Part shown: positions 6,721-11,496 of the stretch, one piece after another | Layout of the letters: each line of letters starts with the position of its first letter | How positions within the stretch are numbered: the first letter of the stretch is position 1 | From: Pseudomonadota bacterium | GTDB taxonomy: Bacteria > Pseudomonadota > Alphaproteobacteria > Caulobacterales > Aquidulcibacteraceae | Length of the DNA stretch: 14,807 bases | Direction of reading: 5' to 3' | NCBI GenBank assembly: GCA_023410295.1 | Contig: JAEYPY010000273.1 | Span: forward strand, 1 to 14,807 | The notes under the pieces: model-generated | Database searches by the model: none | The model's input: the letters and a program-made list of their open reading frames with translations, nothing else | What the model was told of the DNA's origin: nothing | Translations under genes and position numbers: made by a program

Positions 6721-7040
6721 TGGTCCATCCTTTTCAGAAGATCTTCCAGATCGTCGAACCGGCTTTCCCAGAAACCGGCCATCTCCTTGGTCCAGTCGAG
6801 CAGCGGCGCGAGCGCGCGCGGGCGTGCGCTGTAGTGCGTCTGCCGCCCGGCATGGCGGCCTTCGACCAACCCCGCGAGCTTCAAAACCGAGAGATGCTTC
6901 GAAACGACCGGCTGCGATACGCCCGCTGTTTCGGTCAGCGCGCCGACGGTGGTCTCCCCCTCGCGGCAGAGCCGCTCGAAAATCGCCCGGCGCGTCGGAT
7001 CGGCCAGCGTCCGGAACAGAAGATCGCGTGTGTCTGGCAT
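6717..7040 (-). CDS. ArsR-family winged-helix regulator (non-metal type)
   Basis: A 107-residue ArsR/SmtB-type repressor. The opening FRTLADPTRRAIFERLC, then GETTVGALTETAGVSQPVVSKHLSVLKLAGLV at about 28-59 (helix-turn-helix with recognition helix SQPVVSKHLSVLK), and the wing GRHAGRQTHYSARP are clear. The metal-binding ELCVCDL-type motif is absent and there is only one cysteine (Cys25), so metal sensing is unlikely. It is first in a five-gene operon. Two dyads with matching half-sites lie on its promoter, which suggests autorepression. The ATG at 7040 begins at the family's usual point; its ribosome binding site is weak. Confidence 0.9.
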   Translation of the reverse strand: MPDTRDLLFRTLADPTRRAIFERLCREGETTVGALTETAGVSQPVVSKHLSVLKLAGLVEGRHAGRQTHYSARPRALAPLLDWTKEMAGFWESRFDDLEDLLKRMDQ

Positions 7041-7050
7041 CGCTCAACTC

Positions 7051-7066
7051 ATAGCCACATGGCTAT
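7051..7066. promoter_or_regulatory. Operator-like dyad O1, probable ArsR site
   Basis: ATAGCCA-CA-TGGCTAT is a 7+7 dyad around a two-base centre. It lies 11 bases upstream of the arsR start and downstream of the predicted -10 element. This form (ATAGCC...GGCTAT) is typical of operators next to autoregulated ArsR/AHSA1 operons. It would block transcription when bound. Confidence 0.7.
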
Positions 7067-7074
7067 GAATAATG

Positions 7075-7102
7075 CATAGTCTCGTAGCTATGGATTGGTC
7101 AA
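7075..7102 (-). promoter_or_regulatory. Candidate promoter of the arsR operon with overlapping dyad O2
   Basis: On the minus strand TTGACC (7102-7097) is a good -35 and ACTATG/CTATGC near 7080-7074 a plausible -10, 16-17 bases apart. A second dyad, O2 at 7076-7091, reads ATAGCTACGAGACTAT on the minus strand and agrees with O1 at 12 of 16 positions, including both ATAG/CTAT ends. The dyad centres are 25 bases apart. O2 would cover the -10 and spacer, so repressor bound at both sites should shut the promoter. Confidence 0.55.
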
Positions 7103-7167
7103 GCCAGTAATCGTTGAGCGTGCCCGCGGTCACAGCGGCAGGGTTAGGCTCTGGGTAGGTTTGCTCA

Positions 7168-7187
7168 TCGAAGCGATGCCGCTTCGA
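7168..7187 (+). promoter_or_regulatory. Leader hairpin just upstream of the first micropeptide ORF
   Basis: TCGAAGCG (7168-7175) and CGCTTCGA (7180-7187) form a perfect 8-base-pair stem with an ATGC loop. It ends 3 bases before the GAGGAG ribosome binding site (7191-7196). In RNA it could stabilise the 5' end or tune access to the ribosome site. I found no convincing -35/-10 pair upstream. Confidence 0.45.
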
Positions 7188-7204
7188 ACTGAGGAGCAAG
7201 ACCA

Positions 7205-7297
7205 ATGACCAAGTTTTTCGCCCTGATCGCCGCCTGCGCCGTGTTCGCCCCGATGGCCTTCGCCACGCTGAACCAAGCCGCGCAAATCGTCGCCTGA
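7205..7297 (+). CDS. Secreted micropeptide precursor, copy 1 (30 residues)
   Basis: A 30-codon ORF with a strong ribosome binding site (GAGGAG, 8 bases upstream of ATG). The product has Lys3, a hydrophobic stretch to residue 15, Pro16 and then A-F-A at 18-20, which is a standard signal peptidase I site with Pro at -5. Cleavage would release the decapeptide TLNQAAQIVA. An alternative reading is a lipobox-like IAAC at 8-11, but the preceding hydrophobic run would be very short; an uncleaved single membrane segment is also possible. It is followed by a near copy at 7333; the two differ at 3 residues. I do not recognise the family, and no function can be stated. That it is a real gene rests on the duplicate, the ribosome site and silent divergence. 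Confidence 0.72.
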   Translation: MTKFFALIAACAVFAPMAFATLNQAAQIVA

Positions 7298-7332
7298 TCG
7301 GCCCCACTCACATCAAATTAGAGAGAACTCAA

Positions 7333-7425
7333 ATGACCAAGTTCTACGCCCTGATCGCCGCCTGCGCCGTGTTCGCACCGATCGCCATGGCGACCCTGAA
7401 CCAAGCCGCTCAAATCGTCGCGTAA
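7333..7425 (+). CDS. Secreted micropeptide precursor, copy 2 (30 residues)
   Basis: The second tandem 30-codon ORF, 35 bases after copy 1, with AGAGAGAA about 6 bases before its ATG. It differs from copy 1 at 11 of 93 bases: six codons change silently, three residues change (Phe5 to Tyr, Met17 to Ile, Phe19 to Met), and the stop is TAA instead of TGA. All ten residues after the predicted cleavage site are unchanged although three of those codons differ. Residue 19, the free middle position of A-x-A, varies, while Ala18 and Ala20 are kept, as signal peptidase I cleavage would predict. Spacer and flanks of the two copies are not alike. A strong terminator follows at 7459. Function unknown. Confidence 0.72.
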   Translation: MTKFYALIAACAVFAPIAMATLNQAAQIVA

Positions 7426-7458
7426 GCCCCCGCAGGCGACAATTTCAGCGCGCCAAGG

Positions 7459-7496
7459 AAGGCCGCGGAGGATGCTCCCCCTCTGCGGCCTTTCTC
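7459..7496 (+). terminator. Rho-independent terminator after the micropeptide pair
   Basis: AAGGCCGC (7459-7466) pairs perfectly with GCGGCCTT (7485-7492), and GAGG / CCTC can extend the stem inwards after a G/T mismatch. The stem leads into a short T-rich end (TTTCTC). It lies between convergent genes and on the other strand also ends in TT, so it may act on the phnA-like transcript as well. Confidence 0.75.
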
Positions 7497-7507
7497 ATCG
7501 CAGGCGC

Positions 7508-7846
7508 TCAAGCTTTCCGTACGAATTCCGACTTCAGCTTCATCGCGCCGAAGCCGTCGATCTTGCAGTCGATGTTGTGGTCGCCGCCGACGAGGCGGAT
7601 GTTCTTGACCTTGGTGCCGACCTTAAGCGCCTGCGAGGCGCCCTTCACCTTAAGGTCCTTGATGACGACGACGGTGTCGCCGTCAGCCAGCACCGCACCG
7701 TTTGCATCGCGCACGACCTCGCTTTCATCCGCGCTCGCGGCAGCAGCCGGCGACCATTCGTGCGCGCATTCGGGGCAGATCAGCAGCGGCCCGTCTTCAT
7801 AGGTGAAGGTGGAGTTGCAGGCGGGACAGGGCGGCAAAGTGGTCAT
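7508..7846 (-). CDS. yjdM: PhnA/YjdM-family zinc-ribbon protein
   Basis: A 112-residue protein matching the PhnA (YjdM) family. The name comes from its position beside the E. coli phosphonate genes, but it is not needed for phosphonate use, and its role remains unclear. An N-terminal zinc ribbon has Cys7 and Cys10 (CPAC) with Cys24 and Cys27 (CPEC). The C-terminal PhnA domain runs from about 45 to the end with VVRDANGAVLADGDTVVVIKDLKVKG, the GTKVKNIRLVGGDHNIDCKIDGFG segment and the ending MKLKSEFVRKA, all family hallmarks. The start at 7846 gives the usual length and removes an unlikely 22-residue extension. It is convergent with the micropeptide genes and shares the terminator between them. 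Confidence 0.92.
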   Translation of the reverse strand: MTTLPPCPACNSTFTYEDGPLLICPECAHEWSPAAAASADESEVVRDANGAVLADGDTVVVIKDLKVKGASQALKVGTKVKNIRLVGGDHNIDCKIDGFGAMKLKSEFVRKA

Positions 7847-7888
7847 GCGCCCTGCTAGCAATGCAGCGCCCGCCGCGCCATGCGCGAT

Positions 7889-7922
7889 GGAGCCGCGCCT
7901 GCCCGCAAGCATGCGCGGCTCC
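7889..7922 (-). terminator. Stable hairpin downstream of the diiron-protein gene
   Basis: GGAGCCGCGC (7889-7898) and GCGCGGCTCC (7913-7922) form a perfect 10-base-pair stem with a 14-base loop. It sits 22 bases beyond the stop codon at 7944. No T-run follows on either strand, so it may protect the 3' end or work with Rho instead of acting as a classic terminator. Confidence 0.45.
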
Positions 7923-7943
7923 AGTTTCGGACCGGCGGTCTTC

Positions 7944-9065
7944 TTATTCCGCGGCGACGCCGGCCGCGGCCAGGTTTTCCTTCGTCGGCAGCGGTTTTTC
8001 CAGTTGCGCCCAATCGATCAGCACATCGCCAGCGAGGTCCTCGTACTTCAGCGCGCCGAGCGCCTCGTACTTTGCACGCACCTTATCTGTCAGCAGGCCG
8101 ACGCGCTTCAGGTTCGGCATGATGCGCTCGATCAGAAGCTCACGGAAAAGGCCGATCACCATTGAATCCATGATGTGCTTCTTCGCCGCTTCTTCGTCGA
8201 ATCCGTACTCGCGGATGACGTCGAGCCCGAATAGGCGATCGCGCATCACCGCGCAGGCCTGATAGGCGAACTCGGCGCGGTCTTCGATCTCCTGCTCCGG
8301 CAGCGCCTTGATCCAGTCTTCGAGATAATTGACGCCGAACGCCACGTGCCGGCCTTCGTCGCGCATCACCAACTCGACCACCTGCTTCAACAGCGGATCC
8401 TTGGTCGTGCGCACCTGCGTGCCGAACGCGGCGAGCGCGAGGCCCTCGATGATCAGCTGCATGCCGATGAACTTCAGATCCCAGCGTTCGTCGGCCAGCA
8501 CTTTGTCGATCAGCGCTTTGAGGTTCTTATTGATCGGATAGATGCGCCCGCAACGCCGGCGCAGATACTGATTGAACACCTCCACGTGCCGCGCTTCATC
8601 GAAGGTCTGCGAGGCGGCATAGAGTTTCGCATCCGCCGTCGGCGCACACGACACCAGCTGCGAAGCGACCAAAAGCGCACCCTGCTCGCCGTGCAGGAAC
8701 TGGCTCATCGTCTGCGCGTGCGCTTTCCAGGCGAACGCCACCTTCTCCTCGCGGCTGAGCGCTTCGTACTCGGGATAGCCACGGAGCGCCGAGAGGTTCT
8801 CATCCGCTGGGAAATCGCTCATGTCGCACGGCGCGTCCCAATCGACATCGGCCGTCGGATTCCAATTGAACTTCTTGCCGAGTTCATAGAGCCGGCGGAT
8901 CTTGGCGTTGGCGCTGTCGTAGTCCCAGTTGTAGGAGCCGGTCAGCGGCGTGTGGAAGATTTCGCGGATCGTCTCCACGTCCTCCAGGCTCAGTTGCTCG
9001 GCCAGATCGACGTCTTCGAACGTGCGCACCTCTTGCGGGGGCTTATCGACAACAGTCACGCGCAT
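7944..9065 (-). CDS. Ferritin-like diiron-carboxylate protein (oxidase/oxygenase-type fold)
   Basis: A 373-residue protein with a complete set of diiron ligands in the two-histidine, four-carboxylate pattern: Glu127 (HGEQGA), Glu157 and His160 (DEARH), Glu207 (IEGLAL), Glu237 and His240 (DEGRH). The 30-residue spacing between Glu127 and Glu157 and between Glu207 and Glu237 fits a four-helix-bundle oxidase or oxygenase related to the ribonucleotide reductase R2, R2lox and monooxygenase groups. I cannot assign a substrate. The tyrosyl-radical partners expected of a true R2 could not be identified, and no large reductase subunit is nearby. The ATG at 9065 follows AGGAGG ideally; a longer reading to 9125 runs through the promoter. 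Upstream lie a 14-base palindrome and a perfect FNR-type box. Confidence 0.8.
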   Translation of the reverse strand: MRVTVVDKPPQEVRTFEDVDLAEQLSLEDVETIREIFHTPLTGSYNWDYDSANAKIRRLYELGKKFNWNPTADVDWDAPCDMSDFPADENLSALRGYPEYEALSREEKVAFAWKAHAQTMSQFLHGEQGALLVASQLVSCAPTADAKLYAASQTFDEARHVEVFNQYLRRRCGRIYPINKNLKALIDKVLADERWDLKFIGMQLIIEGLALAAFGTQVRTTKDPLLKQVVELVMRDEGRHVAFGVNYLEDWIKALPEQEIEDRAEFAYQACAVMRDRLFGLDVIREYGFDEEAAKKHIMDSMVIGLFRELLIERIMPNLKRVGLLTDKVRAKYEALGALKYEDLAGDVLIDWAQLEKPLPTKENLAAAGVAAE

Positions 9066-9083
9066 GGGCGCTCCTCCTAAACT

Positions 9084-9097
9084 TGACGCATGCGTCA
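9084..9097. promoter_or_regulatory. 14-base perfect palindrome at the predicted start of the diiron-gene transcript
   Basis: TGACGCATGCGTCA is perfectly self-complementary. It is centred about 25 bases upstream of the diiron gene's ATG, just before its ribosome binding site. TetR-type repressors often bind sites of this kind (TGAC...GTCA). The inferred transcription start (about 9090) falls in its middle, an ideal place for a repressor. No TetR gene is in the window. Confidence 0.55.
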
Positions 9098-9125
9098 TTT
9101 TTGAGGGAGTGCGACGGGCGCCCAT

Positions 9126-9139
9126 TTGATCGCGATCAA
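9126..9139. promoter_or_regulatory. Perfect FNR/FixK-type box between two divergent genes
   Basis: TTGAT-CGCG-ATCAA matches the FNR/FixK/Anr consensus TTGATNNNNATCAA at every defined position. On the minus strand a weak -10 (AAAAAT, 9102-9097) puts the start of the diiron-gene transcript near 9090, with the box about 42 bases upstream, which is the classic class II activator position. The distance to the plus-strand hydrolase gene fits less well. Oxygen-limited control of the diiron gene is therefore an inference from spacing. Confidence 0.6.
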
Positions 9140-9180
9140 TTCCCCTGTGCGGCGGAGCGGCGCACCGCTACATACCGGCC

Positions 9181-10098
9181 ATGCGGAGACGCCTCCTTTC
9201 GCCAGCGGCCGTTCTTCTGGCGGCGAGCCTTGCCGCCTGCGCCATTGGCACGTCTGAAGACGACAACGACCGCTTCCCGACCTCGTCGGCCTATCCCGAA
9301 GGCACGATGGAGCGCGTCGAGTTTACAGCGGGCGTCGCGGAAGGCTGGCGGATTTCAGCGCTGGCGACGCCCGAACGGCCCGAGGCCGACTGGAAAGTTG
9401 TCATCATCACCGGCACCCCCTCCTGGAGCGAATATTGGGCGCCGACCATCGCCGGGCTGCCGCAGACGCGCGAGCTGATCGTCGCCGACCGGCCTGGCTT
9501 CCGCACCTCCGAGCCGGAAGACGCGGTGCGCGACATCGCCAAGCAGGCCGAGGCGCTGTCGCCGATGCTGGCGGCGCGGCCCGGGCAACGCGTGCTGCTG
9601 GTCGGCCAAAGCTTCGGCGCTCCGGTCGCGACGATCATGGCGGCCCGCCACGCCGACCAGGTGGACGCGCTCGTGCTGGTCTCGGCCTATTTCGGCGACC
9701 GCGGCCCGACAGCCCGGCGCATGTTCGGGCTCGGCCAGATCGTCCAGCCGATCCTACCGCGCGACCTACGCAACTCGATCGCTGAAGTCTCCGCCCAGCC
9801 GGCGCAGCTGCCGGCAGTCTGGCAAGCCCTCCGCGGCCTTAACCAGCCGCTCGTCTTCGTTCATGGCGACGACGACACCTTCGTGCCGCTCGAAGCCGAT
9901 CAGCGCATTGCCGCAGAGTATGGCCATACCTTCGTGACCATCCCGGGCGGAGACCATTTCCTCAACGCCTGCTGCGTCCCGACGCTGTTGGCCGCCTTCG
10001 AACAAGCTATCGCCGAGGCCGAGGGCCGGGAGGGCGCAGTCCCGCCTGCAAGCCAGCCATCCGACCCTGATCCAGCCGGCGGCCCCGCCTTGCGGTGA
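9181..10098 (+). CDS. Alpha/beta hydrolase, predicted lipoprotein
   Basis: A 305-residue protein with a lipoprotein signal peptide: RRR, a hydrophobic run, and the lipobox S-L-A-A-C with Cys20. Maturation would need Lgt, which is encoded in this window. The hydrolase domain shows the oxyanion-side ITGTPSWSEYW near 76-86, the nucleophile elbow GQSFG with Ser144, the acid region HGDDDTFVP near 228-236, and GGDHF with His259. The last 20 or so residues are Pro-rich. The substrate is unknown. No ribosome binding site is evident before the ATG, and a -10-like TACATA (9169-9174) would start the transcript at about the ATG itself, so leaderless translation is possible. It diverges from the diiron gene across the FNR-type box. 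Confidence 0.87.
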   Translation: MRRRLLSPAAVLLAASLAACAIGTSEDDNDRFPTSSAYPEGTMERVEFTAGVAEGWRISALATPERPEADWKVVIITGTPSWSEYWAPTIAGLPQTRELIVADRPGFRTSEPEDAVRDIAKQAEALSPMLAARPGQRVLLVGQSFGAPVATIMAARHADQVDALVLVSAYFGDRGPTARRMFGLGQIVQPILPRDLRNSIAEVSAQPAQLPAVWQALRGLNQPLVFVHGDDDTFVPLEADQRIAAEYGHTFVTIPGGDHFLNACCVPTLLAAFEQAIAEAEGREGAVPPASQPSDPDPAGGPALR

Positions 10099-10118
10099 GC
10101 CCGCCGTTCCGCTAGAAG
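10090..10118 (+). promoter_or_regulatory. Candidate promoter of the rplY-pth-ychF unit
   Basis: TTGCGG (10090-10095) and TAGAAG (10113-10118) are exactly 17 bases apart. GC-rich 'GCTAGAAGCCC'-like -10 regions are familiar from alphaproteobacterial housekeeping genes. The -35 overlaps the end of the hydrolase gene. It leaves a leader of about 40 bases before rplY. Confidence 0.45.
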
Positions 10119-10165
10119 CCCCGCTTCCTTTTTCCCGCAGCGACGGATTTCGAGGGCCCACGGCC

Positions 10166-10804
10166 ATGGCCGGCATTGTTTTGAACGTTGAAAAGCGCGA
10201 GCGCACCGGCACCGGCGGCGCCCGCGCCACCCGTAATTCCGGCCTCATCCCGGGCGTCCTCTATGGCGGCCCCCGCGGCGCCGTCCCCATCGAGATCAAC
10301 GCCAAGGACGTCGAAATGGCGCTCCGCTCCGGCAAGTTCGTCTCGCGCATGGTGGAGCTCAACCACCAGGGCGAGAAGCAGCCGGTGATCCCGCGCGCGA
10401 TCCAGTTCCATCCGGTCACGGACAAGCCGATCCATGTCGATCTCTATCGCGTGGAAGAAAATTCCGAGATCACGATCGATGTCGTCGTCCACTTCAAGAA
10501 CCACGAAGCGGCCCCCGGCCTGAAGCGCGGCGGCGCCCTAAACGTCGTGCGTCACACGATTAAGCTGCGCTGCAAGGCAAACGCGATCCCGGAACAGATC
10601 GTCGTCGATCTCACCGGCCGTGAAATCGGCGACTCGATCCACATCAGCTCAGTGACGCTGCCTGAAGGCGCCCGCCCGGTGATCCGCGACCGCGACTTCA
10701 CCATCGCGACCATCGCCGGCCGCAAGGTTGAAACGGAAGAAACGCCTGCCGCCGCGCCTGCCGAGGGCGCAGCTCCGGCCGAAGGCGAAAAGAAAGAAGG
10801 CTGA
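10166..10804 (+). CDS. rplY: 50S ribosomal protein L25, long Ctc/TL5 form
   Basis: Binds 5S rRNA in the central protuberance of the large subunit. The 212 residues comprise an N-terminal L25 domain of about 95 residues (ERTGTGGARATRNSGLIPGVLYGG, then IPRAIQFHPVTDKPIHVDLYRV) and a C-terminal TL5/Ctc beta domain (VVVHFKNHEAAPGLKRGGALNVVRH, then LTGREIGDSIHISSVTLPEGARPV). A low-complexity Ala/Pro/Glu tail ends in EKKEG. The two-domain form is the usual one in alphaproteobacteria, unlike the 94-residue E. coli L25. GAGGG lies 9 bases before the ATG. It leads the conserved order rplY, pth, ychF, but a 5 kb block separates it from prs. Confidence 0.97.
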   Translation: MAGIVLNVEKRERTGTGGARATRNSGLIPGVLYGGPRGAVPIEINAKDVEMALRSGKFVSRMVELNHQGEKQPVIPRAIQFHPVTDKPIHVDLYRVEENSEITIDVVVHFKNHEAAPGLKRGGALNVVRHTIKLRCKANAIPEQIVVDLTGREIGDSIHISSVTLPEGARPVIRDRDFTIATIAGRKVETEETPAAAPAEGAAPAEGEKKEG

Positions 10805-10807
10805 TCT

Positions 10808-10837
10808 ATCCTCGCCCCACCCGGGCCGGGTTAGGAT
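10808..10837 (+). promoter_or_regulatory. Hairpin in the rplY-pth gap that covers the pth ribosome binding site
   Basis: ACCCG (10819-10823) pairs with CGGGT (10827-10831) around a GGC loop. Outside this, ATCCT (10808-10812) pairs with AGGAT (10833-10837), across an internal loop of 6 bases on one side and 1 on the other. The AGGA of the pth ribosome binding site lies within the outer stem. It may tune pth translation; only the complementarity is seen. Confidence 0.3.
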
Positions 10838-10843
10838 CGTCCC

Positions 10844-11467
10844 ATGCTTCTGTTCGTCGGCCTCGGCAATCCGGGCCCGAAATACGCTGGCAATCGGCAT
10901 AATATCGGCTTCATGGCCGTGGACGCGATCGCGCGCGCGCACGGCTTCGGCCCGTGGAAGAAGAAGTTTCAAGGCGAGCTGGCCGAGGGCCACATCGATG
11001 GTGTGCGCACGCTCCTGTTGAAGCCGCAGACCTTCATGAACGAAAGCGGCCGCTCCGTCGGCGAGGCCGCGAACTTCCATAAGCTTTCGCCGACTGACAT
11101 CGTCGTCTTTTACGATGAGATCGATCTTGCGCCTGGCCGCTTCCGCATGAAGACGGGCGGCGGCGCAGCGGGTCACAACGGCATCCGCTCCATCATCGCC
11201 TCGCCCGTCGGCGAAGGTTTTCGCCGCGCGCGGCTGGGCGTGGGGCACCCGGGCGTCAAAGAACTCGTGCACGCGCACGTCCTGAGCGATTTCGCCAAGA
11301 GCGATCGCGAATGGGTCGAAAAGTTGCTCGACGCCTGCGCCAGCGCAGCGCCCATGCTGGCGCACGGCGAAGACGAGAAGTACCAAGGCGAAGTGATGCG
11401 CCTGGCGCCAGCCGCCAAAGCCGATCCGCGCCCCGCCAGATCAACCGATGACGACCGCCCCTCCTGA
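10844..11467 (+). CDS. pth: Peptidyl-tRNA hydrolase
   Basis: Frees tRNA from peptidyl-tRNA that drops off ribosomes; essential in most bacteria and cytoplasmic. The 207 residues carry VGLGNPGPKYAGNRHNIGF at the start with catalytic-type His19, KPQTFMNESGRSVGE with Asn66, DEIDLAPGRFRMKTGGG with Asp91, and AGHNGIRSI with Asn112. These align with E. coli His20, Asn68, Asp93 and Asn114. The C-terminal 15-20 residues are a polar, Asp/Arg/Pro-rich tail beyond the core. AGGA lies about 7 bases before the ATG and may be covered by a hairpin. It sits 39 bases after rplY and 29 before ychF, probably in one transcript. Confidence 0.97.
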   Translation: MLLFVGLGNPGPKYAGNRHNIGFMAVDAIARAHGFGPWKKKFQGELAEGHIDGVRTLLLKPQTFMNESGRSVGEAANFHKLSPTDIVVFYDEIDLAPGRFRMKTGGGAAGHNGIRSIIASPVGEGFRRARLGVGHPGVKELVHAHVLSDFAKSDREWVEKLLDACASAAPMLAHGEDEKYQGEVMRLAPAAKADPRPARSTDDDRPS

Positions 11468-11496
11468 CGGCGGCCCAGCACCAAGTAGGACAGATT

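Noticed and set aside
7141..7165. Sigma-54 type promoter before the micropeptides
   Set aside because: The GG and GC pairs in this stretch are 8 bases apart instead of the required 10, and no enhancer-binding regulator is nearby.
7233..7240. Lipobox-like IAAC in the micropeptides, suggesting tiny lipoproteins
   Set aside because: The hydrophobic run before the cysteine is only about seven residues, shorter than normal lipoprotein signals, and a better A-x-A site follows; kept only as an alternative.
7044..7307. Minus-strand open frame of 87 residues between arsR and the micropeptides
   Set aside because: It runs antisense through the first micropeptide gene and the arsR operators, is Arg-rich at the start, and lacks a ribosome binding site or family resemblance.
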